Assembly (NCBI GenBank): GCA_030248295.1
Contig: JASANH010000623.1
Location: 1 to 64,000 of the forward strand
From: Mesodorylaimus sp. YZB2_4
Lineage: Eukaryota > Nematoda > Enoplea > Dorylaimida > Dorylaimidae
Direction: 5' to 3'
Length of the DNA stretch: 64,000 bases
Shown one piece after another: positions 1 to 11,013 of this stretch (the first letter of the stretch is position 1; each line of letters starts with the position of its first letter). Both the position numbers and the translations under genes were made by a program. A model generated the notes under the pieces. It saw only the letters and a list, made by a program, of their open reading frames with translations. It had not been told where the DNA came from and did no database searches.

Positions 1-86
1 TGGCGTTGGATACGTCACCTAACCATATGGCCGACTGCGAGGACATTCTTTGCGCCACACCCTCCAGCGCGGTTTAAACAGTAAAC

Positions 87-540
87 GTGGCCTTCGACAG
101 ACCCCTTCCCGAAGCCATGATTATGCTTGTGATTGCGCAAACTAATAAGATTTTTAATGTAACATTCGGCAAAAGTTTGGGCTACTGTTGTCTCGGATAC
201 TACTGTCTCGGATTATTGGCCAAAGAAGGTATCATTTGGAAGTACATCGTCGAGCTAGCCCCATGGTTGAGCGGATTTTATGAACGAATAGTTACACTCG
301 TAAAAAAAATTGAGAAAGACACTCAATAATCAGGCCATGACTTTTCGACAGCTCGAGAGAATAGTCATTGAGTCAGAAGCTATTCTGAATGCGAGCCATT
401 GGGTTTCGTCGGCTCTGATATGGACAGCGCACCTCTTCTAACTCCGATGGCATTTTTGGGTCCTATGGACCAATCTGGAGTTCCGCATGTTGACATTGAT
501 TCAGACGATCCTGAATTTCGGCTTAAACGGAACACTGTAA
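87..540 (+). pseudogene. BEL/Pao integrase C-terminal remnant
   Basis: Two short open stretches in different frames resemble consecutive parts of a BEL/Pao polyprotein. The first (87-329) ends with a WKYIVELAPWLSGFYERIV-type segment that matches the integrase C-terminal core, where the catalytic Glu lies in the YER motif; the same segment is present in the complete BEL element at 28.2-36.4 kb. The second (399-540) carries a GSDxxxxPLLTPMAFL motif matching the stretch just after the integrase (start of the DUF5641 region). Frameshifts separate them and similarity ends near 540, where gypsy-type sequence seems to begin. No LTR is visible. It was probably truncated before or by the gypsy insertion. 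Confidence 0.6.
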
Positions 541-656
541 GGGGTGTAGTAAAAATGGGAATTGACCAACAAAGCGAAACAATCAGTCACCGCAAAAGCT
601 GCTATGGTAACGTCCTAATCCGAAGTAACCGATACATCAGTCAACGCCTATGCAAC

Positions 657-898
657 AGGGCCAGCACCGAGCCACCCGAGCAATTTCGGTTATACTGGCA
701 ATGCTAGGTTATCTGTTCCGCCAGCGAGCCAAGGTAACAGTAGCTATAATAATGATCGTTCCCGCTTATCTTTTCAGCGCAATAACCGAGACGGCCGAGG
801 AGGTCGCTCGTACACCAAAAGCAATAGCAACGGCCAACAAGGTGAACGCCGGGATACCAGTTCGCATCAAAACCAGCAAGGGCAAGACCGTTCCTCCC
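657..898 (+). pseudogene. Ty3/gypsy gag tail (upstream half of a split element)
   Basis: The frame starting near 657 reads as a low-complexity Ser/Asn/Gln/Gly/Arg-rich linker, typical of the region between capsid and zinc knuckle in LTR-element gag proteins. It stays open into the hAT insertion at 899. The codon phase resumes correctly on the far side of the insertion (2088 onward), where a zinc knuckle and protease follow. That frame agreement is the main evidence that both halves belong to one element. No start codon or LTR is visible. The alternative, unrelated low-complexity sequence, is less likely. Confidence 0.45.
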
Positions 899-2086
899 TA
901 GACCCCGGATCGGAACAGGAACTTTCTGGTCGGGTCAGGTCGGGTCGGGTCAGCAAAATTTCGGGTCGGGTCGGGTCAAAATCGGGTCGGGTCACTTTTC
1001 TGAAAGATCGGGTTACACGGGTCAAAAATACAGAAACTTTGCAAGTTACTACTATAAGCAGCTACAGAAACCTTTCCGTAGTTGTTCGACTCCAGGATTT
1101 GCAGTATATGCTCCCTGCATGCATGCATAATGTCTTTCATTACACGTTCCCATTTCGCGTCACTTCCAAGAATGTCAGACGGATTGTAAGCTGCGAGAAT
1201 GACCAATTTTTCTGAGTAATTTCTGCAAAGGAAAGGATCCATATGTGAGAGTTCTCATAAACATTCTTGTCAACTCTGACGAATGGGTGGGACTAATTAT
1301 AGCCCTTACATAAGAAGGAATTGATAACTTTTAGCAGGTCGTAGGGGTATCTACAATCACATTTGATTCCTGAATATGACATAACTTCCTGGGTATACCT
1401 GACTGGAAGAGCAATTTAGTCTGTACCCAAACAAAAAATATGTACCAATAATAGCCCCCTTGACCAGCATCCATCTTACCATTGCAAAACAGTTTGCTGT
1501 GCTCAGAAGTGATAGGTACTCTCACATCCCTCCATCAGTAGTGGAGGTCCTGACAGGAGCTATTGTCCAGCACAATATGACTTTGTGAGCAATATCTTTT
1601 GTGAAGACTAGATGCAAGTCCAGCCTGGGGTTCATATATATTTAGGCATTCCGTTGTTTAACCAGGGATAAGCTGTCTCAGACTCCGAAAGTTATGACAG
1701 AGTTGTCTCTATTATTCACGCCTGTTATTCGCATTGGTTGAATCTTGTCTCCAGTGGACAGACCCTAGTCGCTTTTAGATCTAAGGTTTTAAAAACATTA
1801 TTCGACCACTATTGTGGGAAATATGAAGAAACGTTATCGCATTTACTAAGGATAACTAGGGAATAACAAAAGATGAAGATTCGCGTGCGTGAGATGTCTC
1901 CATCTCATATTTTCTCACAGTCACCTTTACACCAACGCCACCACGTTCTGAGGATTTGTAAATGGTTTTTATCGCGCGGAACTTCAACTCCTTATAACGA
2001 ATTCGGGTCAACCCGACCTAAAATTTTGGGTCAGAGACTTTCGGGTCGGGTCGGGTCGGATTGAACCCAACCTGATCCGGTGTCTA
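899..2086. mobile_element. Non-autonomous hAT element (1,188 bp)
   Basis: The ends are inverted repeats: TAGACCCCGGATC on the left and TAGACACCGGATC read inward from the right (12 of 13 match). The element is flanked by a perfect 8-bp target duplication, TTCCTCCC, at 891-898 and 2087-2094. An 8-bp duplication with TAG-initial ends is diagnostic of the hAT superfamily. Both ends also carry tandem GGGTC pentamers (about 920-1006 and 2008-2058), like the subterminal transposase-binding repeats of many hATs. The interior has no transposase; an 88-codon minus-strand ORF (976-1242) is too short to name. It would need a hAT transposase in trans. The intact duplication and small end divergence suggest a fairly young insertion. 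Confidence 0.9.
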
Positions 2087-2093
2087 TTCCTCC

Positions 2094-3863
2094 CGCCCTC
2101 CGGCAACTGCCTTAGGACCACGAGTTTTTCGATGTCCAATAACTGGTCACAGCTACGATGCAACAAAGCGAATGGAGCCACTTCCCGATTCTGCAAAACG
2201 GCAATGGAAGCAGTGCAACAAGATGGGTCACACTGCACCTTTGTGCCCAGAACGACCACCATGTCAAGTTCCAGGCTGTGAACGCGCGCCCGGCGATGAA
2301 CGGTTTCGCTGCCCTTTGCTATATGGTGCCGATTTAGCAAAGGCTTCTCGAAATCGTAAAAATGGTAATTCATCACAGCAAGCAGGGAATGTTGGCTCAG
2401 TTACTGGCATGATGCTCCCAAACATCACCTCGTCTGCAACAGCGGCGATAGTTACCGCCACAGATCCGAGCACCACACTAGTAAGCGAAGTTTTCCAATT
2501 ACCACCTCATGCGATCCCGTCAGACGCGATCAAGCCTGACTGGGTCTATGCCGATGAGCAAGAGAAGCAAAGTTGGTTCCGCCGTATCGAAGTAACGTGT
2601 CAAGAATTTGTGCAGTCAACAAATATCACCCCACTTCAATTGCAACAACGCAAATCACCAGAAGTCATTTTCGGAATCGATGGCCGCAGAACGCAGGTCA
2701 TCCTGGACTTCAGTGCCAACATTACGTTGATGGGTCACTCAACGTACAAGCGAATTCATCCAGACTGGACAGGTGAGTGCGACCCCTGCCCGCTTAAGGT
2801 TCGCACAGTTGACAATGCTAATCCACGCAATATGGGTACACGTTACGTGTACCTGACCTTCGATTCAATCACCGTCATGCACGAAGTGGTCATTTTATTC
2901 GATCCTGAAGGCCTCATCACGATGTTGATTGGTCAAGATATCACAGAACGATACGGTGCAACAATCTGCCATCATAAGCAGCTGGTCACACACAATGCTG
3001 GTCCACTGCAATGCGTCAAAATCCCGTTCGCTCAAACTGGCCCTGCTCAACCAATTGGACAGATAACAGTGAAGCGAGCGACAATTCCCCCACGTCATCG
3101 AATAAAAGTACCATGCCGAATCATGTTCTTCGATTCGAGTCAGTCACAGTCATGCGTTACGGAGCAGACAATTGGCAGTTGGTCAAACTGGAAAATTCTT
3201 ATACCCAGAGGTAAGTGGGATCCAACTGAACTGCCTCAGTCTTTTAAGATCGAGATTTTCAATTTGGCCGAGACCCCTCGTGAAGTGCAAAGCGTCGTCA
3301 TGCATGCTTTTGCGGCTGATCCATTTGTGTATCGTGCGACCGACCTCAGTTCAGTCGCGATGGTCAACAGGGTCGCAACGACAACCTCAGCAACTGCACC
3401 ATCCGTACCCGAATCAGCAAACACAGCAGTATCGGTGAATGCCCGTAAACACACGGCGCACATACCGATTATTGGTTCGGAAAAGCACAGGAAAGGCGTG
3501 GTGGATCGAGTGGTCATCGGTGCCAAAGACAAACAGCTGTGGACCGACCAGGAAACAGCAATGTTAGAACGGACAATCCAGGACAATGCGGACGTATTCG
3601 CATATCATGATGCGCACTTGACAACAACCGATCTTGTGCAACACCGAATCAACACGGGCGACTGCCCGTCCGTGAAACAGCCACATCGATGGGCGGCAGC
3701 TCCTATGATCCCCGTCATGAAGGAATGGCTGGAAACGTATTCAGAACCCCACAAAATTGAACCGTCATACTCTGACTATGCGAGCCCAGTTGTAATGGTA
3801 CGAAAGAAGGACGGACGGGCCGACACCGGACAATGCTACGAAATCAGGGGCAGTGACTCCTAA
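2094..3863 (+). pseudogene. Ty3/gypsy pol: zinc knuckle, protease, start of RT
   Basis: A frame open from the hAT junction encodes, in order: a CCHC-type knuckle (CNKMGHTAPLCPER), a linker, an aspartic protease-like segment (VILDFSANITLM; the usual D-S/T-G-A has become DFSA, so the catalytic motif is altered), a connecting region, and the N-terminus of a gypsy reverse transcriptase (QHRINTGDCP, then SDYASPVVMVRKKDG). The frame stops at 3863, immediately after KKDG, before any RT catalytic Asp motif, so RT, RNase H and integrase are missing. The upstream half is across the hAT insertion. Classified as Ty3/gypsy rather than BEL by the RT N-terminal motifs. Not functional. Confidence 0.8.
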
Positions 3864-4780
3864 ATTAGTGGGCGAAATAATCGGATTACAGGATGTGCAA
3901 CGAGGTCCCATCGATGTGGACATGCATCCGATCACGTTGGATATTGCTGCTGCGATCGGCCTGGAATATTTGGACCCTGCATGGACCATCGTGGTAACGG
4001 ATCCAACCTCGTCAGCTCGGGTTCGTCAATTTTTTTGTCAGATGCGCATGATGCCTGTTGAGTTATTACCTCGGTTGGTTCTACCCGGCACGCGTTACGC
4101 GGTAAATCCATACACGCGTCTGGATGATTTTACCGGAATTTATGCACATGCGTGATGAACCCGATCCATTTTACACATTGCCACGCGTCCCTGCGTTGGA
4201 AGCAGTGGAACGGCTGCGGCAATCTAACAAATGGAGCTACAGTTGGGAAACAGCGCAAGATCCCGACAATCGCCTTGGACGTGAGGAACGGGAGGTACAA
4301 GAGCGTCGCCTTAGGCGAGAACGGGAAGACGTGTACCTGTACGTGGCGTGTACCTCCATCCTCCATATCTCAATAACCGACCTCTGTTTTAACCTCCTTC
4401 AACAACCGTCGATCGACATTTTTCAACTCAATTCGACCAGTTTACCAATCGATCCGCTCCAGTTTTTGGTCAATTCGACGCAACTGCCTTCAATCTCCTA
4501 CTTCCTGCCAACCCCATCAACCTCGCCGTTATTTTCACTGGTTCACCGCTTCAATCCCATGGTTCACTATTATTTCGCCTTTTTTCCTCCAGCTCCCGCC
4601 ATCCTAGCCATCACCACGATCTCTCAACTGTCGGTTCAACAACTTCTCAACAGCTCAGCAACTCAACTCCATTCGGTTCTCGACGCAATCAGCAATCATC
4701 ATCAAATCCAGCTATGGACTATATCGGTTCTCGGTTTCAACGATTCCTACACTGTTTGGTGTGAAGTGTTTGTAAGCTAA
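3853..4780 (+). other. Possible 3' remnant of the gypsy element
   Basis: Two overlapping open frames (3853-4155 and 4124-4780) follow directly on the truncated pol. The first encodes about 100 residues with no family I recognise. The second begins with a charged Arg/Glu-rich stretch resembling a coiled coil and then becomes Ser/Thr/Leu-rich, which is probably noncoding. The first could be a shifted continuation of the gypsy polyprotein after an internal deletion, or an unrelated gene fragment. No LTR or polypurine tract marks the element's right end. Confidence 0.25.
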
Positions 4781-5647
4781 AGCCATAATTACTTATTAAT
4801 AAGCTGATATGTTTTTGATGAGCTAAGACACCTTTCATGATCAAGATAATCAGGCCTTTCACGCTTAGTGTGCACCGGAAGTTTGTACTCCTTGCCGACG
4901 TCACGGAACTATGGCTCACGCTGTAGGACTGAAGCTTGGGTTAGGAACTGAAGGGGCCAATGGGTGTCATGTCAGAACTTTACCTTTGGATGATGGCTAG
5001 AACATTAGAACGATCAGAATATTGGGAATAGATTACTTTTTGGATATTGGTAACTTATGTTGGATTTGGAAAGTCCTTAGGACAACTAGGTTGGTAGGAA
5101 TGCGATAATTACCTATCATACTCTGCCAAGTCAGGATCGTAGTACTTTGATAACTGAGCCGCTATATGGGCAGTGAAAGCCCATACTCCTTCGGTGAGGT
5201 AGTGGTGTAAGGGGTGTAGTGTTTACCCTTTCATCTAGGTCTAGCAAGTCAATGCCGGTTACCGGTTATCAAGGTACGATGCCATCAAGATGCCAGATCG
5301 TGTAACACGCGTGATGTGGCATGTCGTGGGCCTGTTCCAGTGCGACTCGCGTGACCATTTGCGTCACAGGTAAATCCTCATCTTCATTGTAATCCACTGG
5401 TAGGGGCCGCGGCGCATAGCACTTCTTCGGACGATTGTTTCGCACGAACTTTGAAGTTGCTAAATAAAATTTCTTGAACAGTTTTGTTTTTTGTTTTTCG
5501 ATTTTCCGAAAATTTTTCCATGTCACAGTTCCGTACAGCGCATTAAATTTTACAAAACTTGTCAACTTTTGCTTTGGCCCTTCCCCATTGCTGAGCCCTT
5601 CCCCCACCCATCATCATATTTTATTCTTGTGCAAACGCATATGTTCA
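4781..5647. other. Intergenic, no supported gene
   Basis: I see no tandem repeat, RNA gene or conserved protein. A minus-strand open frame (5269-5607) includes a segment with spaced His residues (AHDMPHHACYTIWHLDGI) vaguely like the zinc-binding region in front of LTR-element integrases, but it is too short and isolated to call. Confidence 0.4.
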
Positions 5648-7205
5648 CTAGGAAGCACAAGAAACATAAAACACAACACACATGATACTTAAAATGTGAA
5701 AGTGCGAAAAAGAAAAACGACAGTAAGTCTCCCACTCATCAAATCTTAAAATGGAACACAAAACGTGATACCAAAACGCAAAAAATGTTTCGAAAAAAGA
5801 ACGCAACTTTAGCCAACAAAATCCCGGATCGATACTGTGCAAAATTTAAGGAAGCAATATCATTGGGCAAATTATTCCAAAGCGTAGTTCCAGAAAGCAC
5901 AAAGCTCTGTCGATAGGATTCGAAAAAAGGCCTTGGCACAATAAGATGATGAGCCTCACATGTATTTGCACTGGCACGGTTTACAGACCTATGAACAAAT
6001 CGAATCGTAGAAAAATCATGCAAGCCATGATAATACTTATAAAAATTGACATAGCTCCAGACGCCTTCTCCTATCGCTAAGTGACGACCAGCTAGCTCTG
6101 TTTATAGCATCCCCATGAGTGCACGTAAAATCATTTAGATACAGCCTAAGCGCATAATACTGCGAACGTTCCAATTCAGAAATATCAGCTTTTAAAACCG
6201 GATCCCAGCATGCAGAACCGTATTCAAAAACAGAACGGACACATGCATTACTGTATAAACTGATCCCGAAACTGAAGGATGCGTATGCCTTCCAAGTTTA
6301 CGCCTAAGCGCACCTATCATGACATTGGACTTCCTAACGATCTCAGCCACATGCTGAGTGAACTTCAAGTCTAGACTAGAAATAACGCCAAGATATTTTA
6401 CCTCGTTAAAAAAAGTGATCCTATGACCGCGCAAAAATAAGAATGGTTTTGATGCAATTTTCCCATGTCCGTAGCGAAATATAATTCCTTGGGTTTTATC
6501 CGCATTGAAATCCAAGCCGGCACTTTTCACCCAGGTCGCGATAAAATCGATCATTGGTTGGATTGCTTCCTTTGCGTCTTCCAGACGTCCAACTGGGAAA
6601 AACAGGGCGGTATCATCAGCGAAGGCTTGTGACAGAGATGCTGGGAATCGACCAGAAAACTGTTGCAATAGCGGGTCGATATAGGCTACAAAAAGTGTCG
6701 GACCCAAGACACTGCCCTGAGGCACGCCCGAACATACAGGAGTAGTGTCCGACGAACATTCTCCGATCACCACTCGTTGAGACCTCTCTTGGAGGTAAGA
6801 CGAAAGCCAGCGAATGAGTTTCGTCGGAATACGGCGATTTCCATGAAGTCGCTCTAATAATGAGTGCGGTACCTGGTCGAACGCCTTTTTCAAATCCAAG
6901 AAAATCCCAACAACAAATTTGTAAGTTTTTGAATTGAGGGAATCATGTACGAATTGCGTGGCATTGATCAAAGCACTGTTCGTTCCCCGACGTTTGCAAA
7001 ATCCATGCTGATTCAGCGATAATGATAAGAAGGGGCGAATCAGTTGATCAACGTGGCGCTCCGATAGTTTTGATAGTATCGATAACAGGGAAATCGGGCG
7101 ATACGATTCGAGGCTGCTTTTATTACCTGGCTTCGGAATTGGCGTGACCTTGGCCCCTTTCCAGATCGCTAATTGATGACATATTCCAAAGGAGATCAAT
7201 CATCA
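5648..7205 (-). pseudogene. 5'-truncated LINE (CR1/Jockey-like) reverse transcriptase
   Basis: A 335-codon frame (6192-7199) encodes most of a non-LTR reverse transcriptase: the fingers motif YRPISLLSILSKL, palm motif A LDLKKAFDQVPH, motif B SGVPQGSVLGPTLF, the catalytic box AFADDTALF, then GLDFNADKTQ and KYLGV. A shifted frame (5739-6023) supplies the C-terminal tail with the TTLWNNLPNDI motif common at the end of CR1/Jockey/L2-type ORF2 proteins. The endonuclease and RT N-terminus are absent, so the copy is 5'-truncated, as is usual for LINEs. The frame break between the two parts makes it inactive. A relative of the same family lies at 14.3-15.2 kb on the other strand. Confidence 0.9.
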
Positions 7206-8370
7206 ATAAAAAACATGACCAAACATCACATATTGCCGAGGTAGTACACAACAATATTTACATCATATTTTATGATTTCGACATATTCTATTGTTAAATG
7301 TCCACCATGGCAAGCTGTTTTCTGAATTTTTAACATTAGTTAATAAGATAAAGGAATTTCTGATAAACGATTTAGATATATAACACAGATCGAAAATGAG
7401 ATTGCAGCAGATACGAGTAAGTTCAAATTAAAACCGAACCAGTACCCTGATCTGTGTGGCAGATGAGCTAATCTGTGACAAGCGCAGCCAGGTTGTGGGA
7501 GATGCCTGTTAGAGACTAAAGCCTGGGAAAACCATTCTGTGTCTCACTCTTACACGACTGTATAATCTAAAGGATTTTGTTTTTGAGCAATTTTTTTATG
7601 GTCGATGGTGGTTACTTTTTGCGGTATTCAATTTTAAAAAACACATTACAAATCTATACTTTGTAAGCCATACACTTCACTGGCGTGCTTCTTGGAAATG
7701 TCTGAGAAGCATCATCGTGAGACAGCCATGTCGCGCCTGTGATCTCACCTTTTAAAAACTGTTGCATTTGTTGTTTTTGAGTCGAGCGCCTGCACAAAAG
7801 TTTCTCTCTTCATTGTCGTTATGGATTCCCTTTGCACTTACCGACTGCGAGGACCATCCTGTTGTGGTAATTGTTGTGTCGTAAATGTCGGCCCTTTAAA
7901 AAAAGATTGGACGAAACGATTGGAAAGTTCCTTTCATCCCTGCTGCAGCATGGCGCGCACCCCTGCTAGAGTTTTATAGCCATGTAAAGCAATTATTCGT
8001 GGCCTGCATCGCGGGTAATGTTTGAAGTTTTCGAAGACAACAGAAAAATCTTTTTAAGAAACTCAGGGTTAGAAATATGTGGTCACATGACAGGAAACAC
8101 ATTTAACACTTGCCAGTTTTGGTAAAGCTTACAACATTTTGCAAAAACTGAACGCGTTGCATCGCAGGCCAAACGATAAGAACGCATAACCTAGCTTACT
8201 GTCAAGCAGGGGGGCAGTCGCAGTCGTCTCTCTTCGCTTCATAGAAATCGTTAACGCAAGCTCCTGTCGCAAAAAACGAAAAACTCAAAGGATCACAGCA
8301 GTCAAAATTTGGAGGTGTCATGGCTCGGCGCCTGAAGACACGACGGCTTTAAAGGATTATAATTCACGAC
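7206..8370. other. Intergenic, AT-rich
   Basis: No open frame longer than about 60 codons with recognisable content, no tandem repeat, and no RNA gene seen. Confidence 0.4.
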
Positions 8371-8440
8371 CGGATCGGATGGGATGGGAAAAATTCCGGA
8401 TCGGATCGGATTGGATCACGTAAAATACATGTAGTTTTTT
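8371..8440. repeat. GGATCGGAT-type short repeats
   Basis: Short direct repeats GGATCGGATGGGATGGG and GGATCGGATCGGATTGGATC lie within 70 bp. The arrangement resembles the GGGTC repeats just inside the ends of the hAT element at 899-2086, so this may be one subterminal region of another hAT-derived element. I could not find the partner end or a target duplication. An 86-codon ORF follows at 8500-8760 with an AATAAA signal at about 8767, but it has no recognisable domain. Confidence 0.4.
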
Positions 8441-8769
8441 GAACAGTCATAACGCATCAACATCTCTCGAATGGTTCCTCCTCATGACAAATATACAGAA
8501 TGCATTATGATGATGCCATGGCACAAGCAGCGCCTATCATCGAACAGCTCATCAGGGATCTACTTTGCAAGCTGATAGAGAAGCAAAGAAGATCCATGCT
8601 GCTCATAAATGAATGTGACCACAAGCTCAAAGTTTTTATGGAAACGGATATTTCCATTCCGTATATTTCTCCGCCCGGCTCAACACATTTGCAAAACATG
8701 ACAAGGCAACCTTGCCAACTGCTGCGTCTAACTTCACCAGATATTGTAGTTTGTTCCTAAGTGCAAAAT

Positions 8770-10990
8770 AAAGCACTCTGAAAAATATCAGGGGTGTCTG
8801 ACCAATCGGTCAGCAGTGATCAGCGCCTAAAGTTCCAGGGACTTTTTTAATTATTCTGATTTTTTGCCTGAAACCCAGTGTTTTAAACTCGGAGCCCAAA
8901 ACCTCAAACCGAGTTTGAAAAGAGCCGAGCATGTTTTTCGGAAAGATCGGTCTCAGTAAAGACAAGATAACGAGTAGCAGCGACCGTCCTTGCAATAGAA
9001 GTACGCCCAGCGAGAAACGTTTATTCCTGGTAAAGCGTAGCCTTCGCACCAGACAGGAGTATGAAAGATAAGCTGTACACATCAGCCGTAACGTTGTGCT
9101 TTTTATTAGAGGAGGTATGTGGTGGCGATTGTCTACAGTTGGCATGTGCTTGCAGTTTGCGTTTGAATGTATGTGCAGCCTAGCCTACATCGAAGTAAAA
9201 TAACATGAAGCTAGAACCAGGGATAGAGCGCAGTTGGATCGAAGTGGGGCATGGAATACTTGTATGGCTTCAATATTAAACCATTGCTAAGTCACGTGGA
9301 ACACACTCTATGCCATGCGGGCTAGGCGCCATTCACACTTGGTTCCCAAGTGGCGTGTGGGGTGGGGCCACGTGGACTCTGTTGGGGTTTGGAATGGGTT
9401 CCACGCGGAGCCGAAGGGGGAAGCCACTTTTGAGGAGTCTGGGCGTTTGTAAGACGCGGATAAGGCTATAAACGCAGCAAGCACTAGCAGTTCTCCGCCT
9501 ATTCATGGCGCGGCAGTTGTGTAGATGAGATCAATGTTTGATTTTCAATTAGTGTCAGTTTCTCTAGTTTTCCCAAAGCCGTGAAAACAGCTTTAACAAC
9601 TTTCTTTTTGAGCATGGTAAAAATTCAATTTCTTGAGCTGGACGTGAAATTTGACGTAATGCCAGGAAATTGTCAGCTGTGGTAGAATTTCTTTAGAAAA
9701 TTGCAAACACAGCTTTGTTTCTGGCACCAATTAAAAGCAAAATTTTGTGTCCGATCAATGTTAAAGTCAGAGTGAGAAAGCTTACAATTTCTCGAAGGTC
9801 GGCGGTCAGGTTAGACAGTTTTTCAAGTGTCCTGTCAATGTCCGAGTAGGGGCTCGTTGCATTGAAGCCAGGACAAGTCAACTGATTCAGGTCAACTTTT
9901 AGGACGACTCTGTTCGGGACAACTAGTTTTCGCGTGTTTTAGCATATAACTGCGTATAAGACGGGTATCGTAGGAGCCGGCGCGAAAACGGAAAGTTGTC
10001 CTGAAACCGGATTTAAAGACGGGGAAAAATTCAAGCGAGGTCGCGGTGCTTTAGCGACTTGACTGGCGATGATGAGATCAGTTTTGAGAACTGGGACGGC
10101 ATCATTGGCGACAATGCACGCGAGGATATAGCTCGACTGTTAAAACAACAGCATTGTATGCATGGAGTATCGATATATTGTCCATTGTCCAACCCGACCT
10201 CTCTTGCACCTCAATATTTCTGAGTCACGGTCGTTGTCCTACTGTTCCTTCACCCAAAACTTGCAAGACCATTTCTTCCAGTTGTTACAAGCATTCTTGG
10301 GATCCTGATCGAGCGTACTGGTCGCGTTTCTTGGTTGTTCACCCTGATCCATAACCCGCATAGTCTACCCCTTATAGTCACAAAGTGGTACTAGTCCTTT
10401 TTTAAGCGAGCCACCAAAAATTTTCCAAGTCCGACGCATGAAAAATTTTTGAAGTTCGATTTCCCGTTCGGACATTAAACATTTTTCGAGCCTCCAGACT
10501 CAAAAAATTTTCTGGCGCGAGCGGCTCTTCCGAATCCACCCCGTGGACCTGGAAGACATATTGCAGCAACTTTTGATGCTTACTCGGAAACTGGCACAAT
10601 GCCGGGTGTGAAAAGCTACACTAGACATCTTCGATTGTTCCGGCAGACCTCAGAGTCATGCATTCATACCTCAGAGTCATGTATTCCCCGCCAATATTAT
10701 AATGGCCGCTCATATGGTATCTGATGCATGTATTGCCAGCCTTCATTTGGGTGTTCGGCGTCATTACAGCTCGTACTAAAACGTGGTATCATTTGTGACT
10801 AAGCATGACACACCAGGTATGCCAACCTGACGTCGAAGTGCCGAAAAGTGCCATGCAGCTATCATCTGAAAGCGTAAAATGTTCCTCATCGTCTGATTAT
10901 CTTCGAAAGAAAGTTTCAAAGAACCTGAAACAAATATTACATTCGAGCCCAGTATCTTGTCATATCTGCTGTTGGTATGGATTTGAGCCA
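8770..10990. other. Intergenic, no supported gene
   Basis: A GC-richer stretch at 9300-9530 contains a TATA-like CTATAAA at about 9474 followed by CAGCAAGCACTAGC, which could be a core promoter or part of a solo LTR. No matching second LTR or downstream coding frame was found. Around 10410-10520 there are repeated AAAATTTTT-type palindromic words. Nothing else is evident. Confidence 0.35.
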
Positions 10991-10996
10991 CTACTG

Positions 10997-11008
10997 CCCC
11001 CCCCCCCC
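10997..11008. repeat. Poly-C tract (12 bp)
   Basis: Uninterrupted run of 12 C. It is one of four long C/G mononucleotide runs in the window (also at 26358, 49742 and 61760). Confidence 0.95.
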
Positions 11009-11013
11009 TGGTA

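Noticed and set aside
5269-5607. Integrase zinc-binding fragment on the minus strand
   Set aside because: Only a loose spacing of His residues; no core domain nearby.
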